64,000 nt of DNA from Bacteroidota bacterium (lineage in GTDB: Bacteria; Bacteroidota; Bacteroidia; AKYH767-A; 2013-40CM-41-45), in assembly GCA_016720935.1 (NCBI GenBank), contig JADKJP010000004.1, positions 1-64,000 of the forward strand, written 5' to 3'. Every line of letters starts with the position of its first letter. Positions within the stretch are counted from its first letter, which is position 1. The position numbers and the translations under genes are program-made. Positions 50,587 through 60,334 of this stretch are shown here, piece after piece. Under the pieces are notes generated by a model. It saw nothing but the letters and a program-made list of their open reading frames with translations. It did not search any database and was not told the DNA's origin.

Positions 50587-51855
50587 ATGAATAATACTAT
50601 GCTTCGATTAATATTCCTAGTACCCTTTCTCTTTGTGATAACCGCAATTTCCCTTGCCCAGGAATCACCTGTAGAAATTCCCAAATCGACGGAAATATCC
50701 ATTCCTGCATCACCCGCATTTCAGATGCTTGACGCGAGCTCTTCCCTTGTATCTACACCGGGAGCGATCCGTGACTTTAAGGTTGACTGGTCTTTCAAAT
50801 CATACAGGCTCTCCCCTAACCTGGCTATTGAAGCACAGCCGGTTTGGGCTGTCTTCTACAATCGCCCGACACCAGAGAAATATCAAAACGCGGGGAAATT
50901 CCTGCAAACCCTTTCCACACTGAATATATCTGCCGGCTCCCTGGATTTTAATGATTCTATTCGACTATTCTCCTATGCCGGAAAAATTACACTGTATCGA
51001 CGTTACGATCCATTGGTAACAAATAAATTTTCATTCCAGGATTTGCAAGACGACTTCAAAGCACAACAAGCCTTGCTTGATAGCGATTTCATTCAACTGA
51101 AACAACAATTCCTCCTTGCTAAAACAAGAGAAGAAAAAGATTCACTGGAAAGGCTTGTATATGCCAAGGCCGATGAACGTGATGCCCTAAAGGCAAACCA
51201 AAAACAACGCATGCAAGAGAGACTTGAGGAACTGAAAGGAAGATACTGGAACGCTACAAGTATTGACCTTGCTGCAGGGAGATCTTTCTCTTTCAACCGG
51301 TTCACGTCTGAAAGAATAGACAGTATTAAATTCGAGCCCCGAAGCAATGTATGCTGGTTAAATGCAGGAATTGGCATGGGCCGAAAATGGCTCCTAACTG
51401 CCCAGATCAGGTGCGAATTTTTAAAAGTCACCCTCCCGGATAGTAACAACATTGTTCTTACCGACAGCATTTTTGATTTCGACGGAACTTTCATTGAAAC
51501 AACGCAAAGGGATTCCCTGTCCATCATATTCGACAAAGGCGAAGAATGGATTTTTTCTTATGGTTTAAATCTACGATACGGCTCTCCCCGTTACAACTTC
51601 TTCGTAGAAGGATTCTATACCAAAAACCGCATCCCGACATTCGAAGAAGTAAAATGGACCTTTGAAAATGGTGCCCGTAAGAAGAAAACATCCATCATTA
51701 AGGAGGAATTTATCTTCGCTTTCGGTGGCGAATGGAAAATCAGCAACAGTGTAGTGTTAAGCTACGGTATCCGTTGTGTTTTAAATGAAAAAGAAAAGAA
51801 TTTGCAATTAAGACAAGTAATACCGATAGCAAGTATCAGTTGCCTTATGAGGTAA
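50587..51855 (+). CDS. Secreted OMP-like protein (cluster gene 5)
   Basis: 422 residues. Signal peptide within MNNTMLRLIFLVPFLFVITA, cleaved after SLA. After it come PASPAFQMLDASSSLVSTPG and DFKVDWSFKSYRLSPNLAIE. Such SPAF-type N-termini followed by amphipathic strands are known to me from uncharacterised envelope proteins. A central coiled coil (DDFKAQQALLDSDFIQLKQQ) leads into a barrel-like C-terminal half with alternating hydrophobics (IDLAAGRSFSFNRF, NAGIGMGRKWLLTAQI, YGLNLRYGSPRYNFFVEG), which would fit an outer-membrane barrel. It ends the cluster, 109 bases after gene 4, and is followed by a perfect hairpin. No function known. Confidence 0.45.
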   Translation: MNNTMLRLIFLVPFLFVITAISLAQESPVEIPKSTEISIPASPAFQMLDASSSLVSTPGAIRDFKVDWSFKSYRLSPNLAIEAQPVWAVFYNRPTPEKYQNAGKFLQTLSTLNISAGSLDFNDSIRLFSYAGKITLYRRYDPLVTNKFSFQDLQDDFKAQQALLDSDFIQLKQQFLLAKTREEKDSLERLVYAKADERDALKANQKQRMQERLEELKGRYWNATSIDLAAGRSFSFNRFTSERIDSIKFEPRSNVCWLNAGIGMGRKWLLTAQIRCEFLKVTLPDSNNIVLTDSIFDFDGTFIETTQRDSLSIIFDKGEEWIFSYGLNLRYGSPRYNFFVEGFYTKNRIPTFEEVKWTFENGARKKKTSIIKEEFIFAFGGEWKISNSVVLSYGIRCVLNEKEKNLQLRQVIPIASISCLMR

Positions 51856-52040
51856 GTGAATTTTCAAAAAAAGGATATATATTTTCTTAACAATTCACAA
51901 TTTTCATTTTTCATATCCTGCATGCAAAGGAAATAAAATAAGCATCAATACTCAGACCAAATCATAAACAACTATCAAAATACACGAACAATTACTATTC
52001 TTTCTGTCAATTCACCAATGTAAATTATCATTTATAAATT

Positions 52041-52090
52041 TTCAGCATGTTTTCTTTTTATAAAGTATTATAAAAAGAAAACATGCTGAA
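52041..52090. terminator. 23-bp perfect inverted repeat between convergent genes
   Basis: Arms 52041-52063 and 52068-52090 are exact reverse complements around a four-base loop (AGTA). The inner part is A/T-rich (five-T and five-A runs) so the element can terminate from both sides. It sits between the cluster's last gene (plus) and the methyltransferase gene (minus), 20 bases from the latter's stop. The length and perfection of the stem exceed a usual terminator. Confidence 0.85.
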
Positions 52091-52110
52091 ATTTATCTGA
52101 AATAGGAGCC

Positions 52111-52923
52111 TTACTTCATGCAGGTTATCACCTTTGCATTTAAAGGCACTTTTAAAGATTCCATAGAGAATTGTGTTGCGATTTGATTCTCCAGACGCTC
52201 CAGAATCAAAGGCAATTGATCAGCATCACGATCTTCAATGGCGGTTACAGTAGGCGTACCATTGATCAACCCTTTCGCTGCATTGGAAGCGGATTTGCTA
52301 TAGCCGGTTTGCTGAACCTTTTCAATTGTAAAAGTATTGAAACCAGCCTCGCGCAAATCTTTCGCAATTAATTTTTCATCAAAATACGAAAATGGCACAC
52401 TGTAAAATGCAGGAGTGTTCACCGGAAAAAAATGTTGCAGTGTATCATTTGTAATCTTTGCCATGGGATTATTATCAATTTCATCCCAGCAATTGAAAAT
52501 AAATACACCACCCGGTTTTAGCACGCGCAATGCTTCTTTAAAAGCTTTGGGGCGATTGCTGTAAAACATGACTCCGAATTGCGCTACGACACAATCAAAT
52601 GTTTCGTCATGGAATGGAAGTGTAACCGCATCCACTTCAAGCCATTTAACTTTATCACTTTTGACGGTTCTCATGGCGTAATTAATCATAGCTGGATTAA
52701 TATCCGTTGCCATAATGTTCGCATCCTTAGCGGTTACTGCCGGGAGCAATTTTGTCAATCGACCTGTCCCGCAGGCCAGCTCCAATAAACCGGATGGCGT
52801 AAACCGACTTATGCGATCTGCCATGTCAAGCGCATAAGGTTCAAAAAACATGGGTCCCAGATATGAATCATAGTTCACCGGGATGTTGCCTGAAAAGGCA
52901 ATTGGGGTTGTTTGCATCTGCAT
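52111..52923 (-). CDS. Class I SAM-dependent methyltransferase
   Basis: 270 residues, cytoplasmic, no signal peptide. SAM motif I is LLELACGTGRL (residues 46-56), followed by the acidic binding residue in ATDINPAM, motif II-III region FDCVVAQFGVMFYSN, and the RVLKPGGVFIF signature. It belongs to the UbiE/methyltransferase-11 type group, but the substrate-binding region (AFYSVPFSYFDEK, NAAKGLINGTPTV) is not diagnostic. It lies 89 bases after an AraC regulator on the same strand and is probably its target. Small-molecule methylation of a quinone, lipid or xenobiotic is possible; not assigned. Confidence 0.85.
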   Translation of the reverse strand: MQMQTTPIAFSGNIPVNYDSYLGPMFFEPYALDMADRISRFTPSGLLELACGTGRLTKLLPAVTAKDANIMATDINPAMINYAMRTVKSDKVKWLEVDAVTLPFHDETFDCVVAQFGVMFYSNRPKAFKEALRVLKPGGVFIFNCWDEIDNNPMAKITNDTLQHFFPVNTPAFYSVPFSYFDEKLIAKDLREAGFNTFTIEKVQQTGYSKSASNAAKGLINGTPTVTAIEDRDADQLPLILERLENQIATQFSMESLKVPLNAKVITCMK

Positions 52924-53012
52924 AGTTTTTTAATTTTTACAAGACAAAAGTAGTTTCACAACCTTATCCGGATGTTTCTATAAAGCCCAATCACTTTGCC
53001 TAAAAGTTCAGC

Positions 53013-53873
53013 TTACTTTTGACGGTAATTTGCGGGAGATTTACCGTAGCGCTGACGAAACGATCTGCTGAAATGTGATGCATTTTCAAAACCACAATCA
53101 AATGCAATTTCACTGACAGATTTTGAGGATGTATCGAGTAATAATTGTGCCTGTTGTAATCTACGTTCCAATAACCAACGCCCCGGGGTAGTTTTGAAAT
53201 GCTCTTCAAAATCTCTTTTAAATGCCGACAAACTTCGTCCGCACATTTTTGCATACTCATTCAGTCCCAGGTTGTAATGAAAATTTTCTTCCAGAATTTT
53301 ACGTATAGATTCCGGGAATGAATCCGTCAGCAGAGAACAGAAATAATCCCCGATAGCGCGATTGCGGGGATTATGAACAACATTCAGAATTAATTCTTTG
53401 AATTTTAACTGGAGCAGTGCCTTATTGGTCTCTTTCTGACTTAAAAAATAGGGTACAACAGAATTAAAAAAAGCATGAAGTGAATCATCAGCATCTACGG
53501 GCATTACCGGCAATGTGGGTTCTTTTTTACCCTTTACATTCACAACCATTTTGTGATCCCGGATCGTTTCGCAAATAAATTCATCTGAAAGAAAGAATAC
53601 CACCACACAAAAGCGAACGTCAAAAAACTGTTCCACAATATGAGCACCCTTCTTAACAAACAAACATTCACCCTGATTCAATTCAAATGAATGCCCGGGA
53701 ATATGCCAGATTTTTTTACCCTCCAATACATATACAAAGTAACCCTGACTTGCCCAAAGCGTGAGCATTTTTGTATCGATAGGGCAATTGTATTCCGTGA
53801 TGAGTTGATCATCTACCGAAAGTTGTTTATAAAACGCAGGGCTTTCCCTGACTTTCTCTAAAAAATAAAGCAT
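53013..53873 (-). CDS. AraC-family transcriptional regulator
   Basis: 286 residues, cytoplasmic. The N-terminal 150 residues form a cupin-like sensor (YFVYVLEGKKIWHIPGHSFE, QGECLFVKKGAHIVEQFF). The C-terminal ~100 carry the AraC pair of helix-turn-helices: LNEYAKMCGRSLSAFKRDFE and SVSEIAFDCGFENASHFSRS, ending QRYGKSPANYRQ. It should bind the promoter region of the downstream methyltransferase gene (89 bases) or its own. The ligand is unknown. The 525 bases upstream (53874-54399) are gene-free. Confidence 0.9.
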   Translation of the reverse strand: MLYFLEKVRESPAFYKQLSVDDQLITEYNCPIDTKMLTLWASQGYFVYVLEGKKIWHIPGHSFELNQGECLFVKKGAHIVEQFFDVRFCVVVFFLSDEFICETIRDHKMVVNVKGKKEPTLPVMPVDADDSLHAFFNSVVPYFLSQKETNKALLQLKFKELILNVVHNPRNRAIGDYFCSLLTDSFPESIRKILEENFHYNLGLNEYAKMCGRSLSAFKRDFEEHFKTTPGRWLLERRLQQAQLLLDTSSKSVSEIAFDCGFENASHFSRSFRQRYGKSPANYRQK

Positions 53874-54399
53874 GACAGAAGGGGTAAAACAGGAATAGAG
53901 ACTGCAAATTTATATTAAAAAATAAAATATGGTCCGAATCATACATCCAACCCTACTGCACATTCCAAAATACCAAAATTTACACTCACAAGGCGGATTT
54001 TTGTGTCCAAAAAAATCCCTTCGAAGTACAATTAAAGTGCGCATTTCCTATAAAATTTGTCCCAAAACCAAAACATTTTATTTGATTTCACCCCTTCGGG
54101 AATATTCCATGAATGGGAAAAATAAATCGTAGCAGAAATCATTCTAAAATATTACCGCAATAAAATCAGCATTGAAAAAACTGTAAGACAAATTCGATTT
54201 GTTCAATATTTCATCAATTCACATCACTTTATTTCAATTTTATTACAGCACAAATAAGAGTCCAAGTGACAACTCAATCCCCTTTTTCCATTTGATTGCA
54301 TCTTTTTCTTTTTCATTTTTCTAAATACAGACATGAACCTTTCAATCGTGGAACCAATGGACTTTAACAAGGTTTAATCATTCAAAAATAACAAAACTT
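53874..54399. other. Divergent intergenic region
   Basis: It separates the minus-strand AraC gene from the plus-strand LamG gene. A 67-codon plus-strand frame at 53929 has no signal peptide or motif and is judged spurious. No strong hairpin or promoter consensus was found; T-rich tracts at 54298-54322 precede the LamG gene. Confidence 0.4.
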
Positions 54400-57300
54400 A
54401 TGATTAGATATTGTTACCTCTTTGTGATCATGTTGACTATTTCGACATTTTCAAATGGACAACATGCAAATGTACACAAGACCCGAATGGGTACAAGTAC
54501 ACTGATCAGAAATGGAAACGGAAACGGCAATTCATCAAATTCTGTTGGCGACCCTTCTATTTTTGGTCAGAATGTCTGGAATGTGTACGCGTGGAATTCT
54601 ACCGGTTCTGACAGCTGGGATATTGGTTATGCAGGTTACTATGTAGACACTGCATTAACAATGAACACGCTTGATTATTGGGATGGCGGTCTGAGTCCAT
54701 CATATGCATTGAATTATCAGGGAGACACGGTGACTGATGAATATCACTCGTTCTCCGGCAAACGAAGAGGCTTTCCTTTTGGACGCTATCAGATTAACAT
54801 CCCTGCACACGATGACTACGCCTATGTGTTGATTGATGGTGTTGAAGTCTGGAATCACGAAGGTTGCTGTGACGCGCACAATGATGTGTGGGAAGGTGTA
54901 CTGAATGACTCTTCTACAATTGAATTCAGAGTGATGGAATTTGGTGGTGGATCCTATGGTATTATTGAAGTGATTCCGTTGGTACTCACCGGTCATGCAG
55001 CAGCAGCTTTTATTCAGTGTCCGAACGGAACAACTGATCTGACCATTTCAGCCACAGGTGGTTTTCCTCCATATACCGGTTTAGGAACCTTTACTGTAAG
55101 CGCAGGAACATATAGTTATAACATCGTTGACAGTTTAGGTAATACAGCTTTGTTTACAGTTGAAGTACCGGACGCTCAACCCGATTCGATAATCACTACA
55201 AGTGCGCCTGCGAATTTCTGTGAAGGTGATACTATCACACTGACCGGACCAGCCTATGGTTCCGCGCTCAATTTCACAGGAGGATCACAACGCGTGGTAA
55301 TTCCATTCAATTCACCCGAGACAGATTATACTTATGAATTGGATTTCAAAACTACTGAACCAAATATTGGCATTTCAAGTGTTCGTGACGGGGACCTGAG
55401 CGGAAATTTTGACCGTGACCTGTATCTTTCCAACGGACAGATCTTTCACCGCCTTTGGTCAGAGGAAACAATCAACTCATACAGTCAGAATTATGCTGAC
55501 GGTCAGTGGCACCATGTTGCGGTTGTTGTAGAATCCGGCGTAGGACAAAGAATCTATGTAGATGGATTCCTGGTTGCAACAGGCGTGATGGATCACTCAG
55601 ATTTTAACTGGGATAATACCATCAATGTTGGTTATGGCAATGGTTGGATGGATGGCAGTATCGACAATATCCGAATCTGGAATGTTGTGAGGACACCGGC
55701 TGAAATTATTCAGGATCAGACACTGCATGCTTCCGGTTCGATCGCAGGACTGATCGGCAACTGGAACTTTGATCAATCTGTAAACGATATCGTTGTAAAT
55801 ACAGTGGACAACTCTGAAGCGACACTTGTTGACGGAATGAGTTTAAGCTCTCATAACTCGAATACCTATTTGTGGAGTACCGGAGAAACTACTGAAAGTA
55901 TCACTGCATTCGCAACCGGAAGTTTTTCTGTAACAGCAACAACCGTGAATGGTTGTGTTGTAAATTCTCCTGTAACAGAACTCACGATGTTCACCTATCC
56001 TACTGCACCAGTTATTTCAACTTCTTCTGCTCTTGCCTTTTGCGAAGGTGGAACAGCTGAATTCACCAGCAGTGTTTCACAGGGAAATCAATGGAACAAA
56101 AACGGAATTGCTCTGAGCAACGACACGAATGCAACATTGACTGTTTCAGAATCCGGAATCTATTCTGTGACTATCACTAATGGTGGTGGTTGTTCAAGAA
56201 CATCGAATGAAGAAACAGTGGAAGTGTACGCGGCGCCATTGACTCCTGTTATTGATCCTGCAGGTGCTGCTCCATTTTGTGATGGAAGCAGCGTGGATTT
56301 GTCTGTACTCAATGGAATCGCGGACCGTCGATTTGCATCATCTGTCATTTCATTTAGTACAGAATACGATCCCTATGACTGGGGTATTGTCCAGGTTCTA
56401 GGTGCGCCCGATGTATATCCGGTTTATGGAGACATCGAAACCGCCTGGGCTCCTGCAGAAATGGATGAACCCGGAGAATTTCTGGAACTGGGCTTCAGTC
56501 ATCCTGTACCCATTAACTTCATCGATATTTATGAAACGTTGGGACCCGGAACCATTGACAGTGTCTTTGTGAAAAATCCGGGAACAGGATTGTATGAAAA
56601 TGTTTACACTGCGATTCCGGGGTATGCCGGAGACAGCGCTCGTATGCTGCACATTACTTTCCCGACAACAACCTTCCCTGTATCTGAAGTCAGAATTACG
56701 ATGGATATGTCTGCAGTTGCCGACTGGAATGAAATCGACGCGGTGGCAATTGGAAACAGCACTCCATCCTCCTACTTATGGTCTACGGGAGAATCAACAC
56801 CGATCATCAATGTATCAACAAGCGAGAACCTGACGGTGTCTATAACGAATGCATTGGGATGTACTTCTGTATCTGACCCGATCAGCACAACTATGAATCC
56901 AAATCCGGTTGTTTACGGTGGTCCTGATATGTATTCAGGGGAATGCAACACCACATTCACATTAAACGGAGGAACACCAACAGGTGGTATTTATAGCGGA
57001 ACAGGAGTGAATGGAGCATATTTCACACCATCCATCGGTGCTGGAACCTATCTGATAAAATATTCTTATACAGATGCCAATGGCTGTAAAGGCAGCGCAA
57101 TTACTCCAATGACAGTTGTGCCCGCACCGGTAGTAAGTCTGCCCGCATTTTCAAACATGTGTACAGACGATCAACCGCTCGTACTTAACGGTGGTCTACC
57201 TGCAGGTGGCGTATATTCCGGAACAGGAATTACCAACAACACCTTTGATCCGACTATTGGAGCAGGAACTTATGCTATTCATTATTCATACGAAGACGCA

Positions 57301-57621
57301 TACGGATGCAGCCAGGAAGCAATACAAAATATCACAGTAGATATATGTACAGGTATCTCGTCTGCTGAACGAAACAAAATAGCATCCATATACCCGAACC
57401 CGGTGCATGGCAAAGCAAAGATCGAATTTAGCTCTGATGAAGAATTACTTTCACTTGAATTCTACAATGCTACAGGATCAATAGAATTGACTAAAGCATT
57501 TAATGAAATCAAATCGCTAAAACAATTCGAGATTGATTTAAGTGAATTCCCGGCAGGAGCATATTTGCTTCGAATAATAACTAAGAATGGCTATATAAAC
57601 AAAAGGGTGATTGTTCAATAA
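54400..57621 (+). CDS. LamG/Ig surface protein with T9SS tail
   Basis: 1073 residues, intact. Signal peptide MIRYCYLFVIMLTISTFSNG. An N-terminal domain with YDSF-like acidic loops (YAYVLIDGVEVWNHEG, residues about 140-160) resembles PA14/fibre domains. Then an Ig-like segment and one LamG domain (NFTGGSQRVVIPFNSPETD, DGQWHHVAVVVESG, QRIYVDGFLVATG), and a series of Ig/PKD-like strand regions typed by SYLWSTGESTP and NAYLWSTGETTE. Near the C-terminus are two tandem repeats (LNGGTPTGGIYSGTGVNG, LNGGLPAGGVYSGTGITN) and a T9SS tail (ASIYPNPVHGKAKIE, PAGAYLLRIITKNG, end VIVQ). It resembles parts of the giant gene at 13776. Surface adhesin-like. A terminator follows. Confidence 0.85.
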   Translation: MIRYCYLFVIMLTISTFSNGQHANVHKTRMGTSTLIRNGNGNGNSSNSVGDPSIFGQNVWNVYAWNSTGSDSWDIGYAGYYVDTALTMNTLDYWDGGLSPSYALNYQGDTVTDEYHSFSGKRRGFPFGRYQINIPAHDDYAYVLIDGVEVWNHEGCCDAHNDVWEGVLNDSSTIEFRVMEFGGGSYGIIEVIPLVLTGHAAAAFIQCPNGTTDLTISATGGFPPYTGLGTFTVSAGTYSYNIVDSLGNTALFTVEVPDAQPDSIITTSAPANFCEGDTITLTGPAYGSALNFTGGSQRVVIPFNSPETDYTYELDFKTTEPNIGISSVRDGDLSGNFDRDLYLSNGQIFHRLWSEETINSYSQNYADGQWHHVAVVVESGVGQRIYVDGFLVATGVMDHSDFNWDNTINVGYGNGWMDGSIDNIRIWNVVRTPAEIIQDQTLHASGSIAGLIGNWNFDQSVNDIVVNTVDNSEATLVDGMSLSSHNSNTYLWSTGETTESITAFATGSFSVTATTVNGCVVNSPVTELTMFTYPTAPVISTSSALAFCEGGTAEFTSSVSQGNQWNKNGIALSNDTNATLTVSESGIYSVTITNGGGCSRTSNEETVEVYAAPLTPVIDPAGAAPFCDGSSVDLSVLNGIADRRFASSVISFSTEYDPYDWGIVQVLGAPDVYPVYGDIETAWAPAEMDEPGEFLELGFSHPVPINFIDIYETLGPGTIDSVFVKNPGTGLYENVYTAIPGYAGDSARMLHITFPTTTFPVSEVRITMDMSAVADWNEIDAVAIGNSTPSSYLWSTGESTPIINVSTSENLTVSITNALGCTSVSDPISTTMNPNPVVYGGPDMYSGECNTTFTLNGGTPTGGIYSGTGVNGAYFTPSIGAGTYLIKYSYTDANGCKGSAITPMTVVPAPVVSLPAFSNMCTDDQPLVLNGGLPAGGVYSGTGITNNTFDPTIGAGTYAIHYSYEDAYGCSQEAIQNITVDICTGISSAERNKIASIYPNPVHGKAKIEFSSDEELLSLEFYNATGSIELTKAFNEIKSLKQFEIDLSEFPAGAYLLRIITKNGYINKRVIVQ

Positions 57622-57640
57622 CACACAAACGGCTAAAACT

Positions 57641-57682
57641 AAAAGCGCCTGTGGTCTGAGATGACTGCAGGCGCTTTTTTTT
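57641..57682 (+). terminator. Rho-independent terminator
   Basis: AAAAGCGCCTG (57641-57651) pairs with CAGGCGCTTTT (57668-57678) around a 16-base loop and ends in eight T. It lies 20 bases past the LamG stop. The A run at its start lets it act from the minus side as well. Confidence 0.85.
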
Positions 57683-57737
57683 GATATAACTGTAATCATA
57701 TTTTCCAGAGCTCAAATTAAATCATACATTTATCTCT

Positions 57738-58834
57738 ATGAAAAATATCTGTTTTATAATTTTCTTCGCCTCCTTATTCACTATTGCTAATGCCCAGGAC
57801 TGTACTAAGGAAATGGCCGCCGCGCAACCAAGTATTTTTGAAAAAGCAACCGGCGAAAATAGTATCCGAATGAAAGATCCTGCTTTGATGAAAACGGGCG
57901 AAGAAATTAACACCATGATCCTGTCAGCATTAAAAGGAGCAAACGGTTTGCATGGATTTACAGATGTGAAGAACGATGCACGCAATAGTTGTGGCGGATT
58001 GACATCTTTCCAGGCATACCTCTACGCCTACAAAATACATTGTCAGAAGGGACCTGAGAAATTCAGCTGGAAGGGAATGTGGAATTTTGAAATTATGTGT
58101 GAGGCAAACAGTATCTTAAATATTGCCGAAACAGTGCACAATGATGATATTGGAACCGGCAGGAATAAAGATATATGTGTAAACAATTCCATTGTTTATG
58201 TTACCAAATACAAGCAAAACCAAACCCTGCTAAATGGTTATCCCTACTATGACTCGAATTCTTATTGTGACGGAGTACTGGTAACAAAACCCGGTGTCCC
58301 CTTTTTCCTCCCGGTAACCCGACGGGAATATCTTGTCCTGTTACGAAAAAATACGGAAGCAACATTACTAAAGCTTAAAAAAGACTTTGCTGGCTTTCAG
58401 AAAGAAAAGACTCCGGCTCAGCCCGGTTCGGAAATTTACAAATCCAATAAGGAAATAGAAGATCAGTATAACACTTCGATTGACGGCATTACAAAAGGAC
58501 TTCAGGAAATTGACCGCTTTTCATCTTCTCAGAATGAAGTATGGATGACAAAACCATGCATCACAGGCCACCTGCTTGAATTACCGTTATACAATTCTTT
58601 TGACAAGGAAAAAGAATATTTTCAGGAAACCGATGACGCGGGAAAGGCATGGATGATCATCAATCCTGATTATATAAATAAAAACATCCCGCCTACTGCT
58701 CCACAGTTTTTTATGTCAGATGGGTAAAATCAAAAAGCAACTTCGACAAAGAAAGAAGTATTGCCGAAGCAAAAGCCGCTGAGCTGTTTAAAGCCAATTT
58801 TAATTTCGGGAAACTAGCTTCACTGTTAAAATAA
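57738..58834 (+). CDS. Secreted protein of unknown function (one frameshift)
   Basis: About 365 residues when one T is added to the T6 run at 58707-58712; otherwise the frame stops at 58727. After correction the chain continues YVRWVKSKSNFDKERSIAEA to a natural end at FGKLASLLK (TAA 58832-58834). Signal peptide MKNICFIIFFASLFTIANA. The mature part contains five or six cysteines and charged helices (EIEDQYNTSIDGITKGLQEI). No domain is recognised. The original product may be secreted and interact with the next cargo genes, which is speculative. There is no T9SS tail. Confidence 0.55.
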
Positions 58835-58899
58835 TTTGACCTATTTCGCTGGATAAAGTTTCTAAAATTTCAATATACGTACATCCAGACTTGAACAAT

Positions 58900-60090
58900 C
58901 TATTCGATAACCAATTTTACCAACATCCTCTTTCCGGAATCAGTACTAATTTTACAAAGCAATACGCCCTTTGCATTTGCAGTCAAATCAATCGAACAAT
59001 TTTCTCCATGCGGAATTTGTTCGTCTTTATAAATAGTTTCACCAAGCAGATTTACGATTTCGATATTACTTATTTTGGATGTCGAAGAAATAAAGTTAAA
59101 TTTTCCATTCGATGGATTTGGAAAAACAGAAACCCGATCAAGTTCATTAGGCTCAAACACTGAAACAAACTCATCTCCATGAGCGATGTACAAATCATTC
59201 TCAGGCCAGGAATTCGTTTGCGAAACTGCGAAAACCAAATAAGATGCATTGTCTGATACAGTAGGTTGCGTTTTCCAGGTAACGGTATCCGCAATACCCT
59301 GAACGAGATTAAAGGAACTCAGGGTGAAAGAATCTGTGAGTGATGCACGGGTGTATTCATATAATCTTGATGGTTGTCCGCTTAGCTTTAAAGGCATAAA
59401 AAAGGATAATCCGTCTTTGGATAATTGTCCCGGACTGGCAATATAATTCATTGGCATTGGAAGGATTCGAACAAGGTCGAAGGATGTGGGTCCCGATCTT
59501 GTTAATTGAATTATTTCATTTTGTACTCCCACAACATACAAATAAAGTTCATTCTGCGATTGATCGAGTGATGGACCGGAAAAAAAAGAGGTTGTAAAAC
59601 CATTCAGAGTAATAATAGAAAAACTCGAAAAAGGTAATGAGGTGGATGTACGGTGACCATAATATAAAGCGCCGCCACCAGAACCATAATAATCCAATTC
59701 ATCATCCGATAACCAAATTGATAAAATAGAAACGGGAAGACTGACAGGAACCGGAGAAGAAAATGGGGCCGTTGTGGTTAATCTTTGGGAGAACATGATC
59801 TGATTTCCGGATGCTGAATTTACATAATACAAATGAAGCGCGTCCGGAGACAGCCATGGATAAGCATCAGCAGCGGTAGGATCATTTAGTTCATCAATTG
59901 TGCGTACAGTATCGTAGATAAGTGAATTTGAATTTGCAGTATTAAGCATTGTCGAATGGCGAAGAAGGTTAAGAGCTGACGGAGACTCAAATTTATCACC
60001 GCCTGACCAGCCATTCATGTCGGGATTTTGCCCTGATAAAGCAACAACTAACAATTGCAAAAACAAAAAAAGTGGTAAGATTTTTTTCAT
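58900..60090 (-). CDS. PD40-type secreted propeller with T9SS tail
   Basis: 396 residues, intact. Signal peptide MKKILPLFLFLQLLVVALSG. The body has WD40-like/PD40 strands with the Asp-x-x-x-hydrophobic pattern (YPWLSPDALHLYYVNSASGN, WLSDDELDYYGSGGGALYYG, LDQSQNELYLYVVGVQNE, GQLSKDGLSFFMPLKLSG, TVSDNASYLVFAVSQ). Such propellers occur in TolB-like and cell-surface proteins. The last 70 residues form the sorting domain (VSVFPNPSNGKFNF, VNLLGETIYKDEQI, ANAKGVLLCKISTDSG, end LVIE). Surface exposed or released. It is convergent with the gene at 57738. Confidence 0.85.
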   Translation of the reverse strand: MKKILPLFLFLQLLVVALSGQNPDMNGWSGGDKFESPSALNLLRHSTMLNTANSNSLIYDTVRTIDELNDPTAADAYPWLSPDALHLYYVNSASGNQIMFSQRLTTTAPFSSPVPVSLPVSILSIWLSDDELDYYGSGGGALYYGHRTSTSLPFSSFSIITLNGFTTSFFSGPSLDQSQNELYLYVVGVQNEIIQLTRSGPTSFDLVRILPMPMNYIASPGQLSKDGLSFFMPLKLSGQPSRLYEYTRASLTDSFTLSSFNLVQGIADTVTWKTQPTVSDNASYLVFAVSQTNSWPENDLYIAHGDEFVSVFEPNELDRVSVFPNPSNGKFNFISSTSKISNIEIVNLLGETIYKDEQIPHGENCSIDLTANAKGVLLCKISTDSGKRMLVKLVIE

Positions 60091-60334
60091 GTTGATTTAG
60101 TTTAAAAATTAAAGATCGGATTATTTGTCCCAGATAACAATTAAATTTCAGAAGTTAACTAACAAAAAATATCATGAATCAATAACCTGAATAATGTGAA
60201 GATAGAAAAATTTCCTTCCAAACGACAAATATCAAATAAAAATGACAAAATAATTTTCAAAAAGAAATCATTCAGACTATTTTTGAAAATGAATGGGTCC
60301 GTATCTTAATCAATCATTGAAAAGGTCGAATTAA

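Noticed and set aside
53929..54132. 67-codon frame upstream of the LamG gene
   Set aside because: No signal, motif or ribosome-binding site; probably intergenic.
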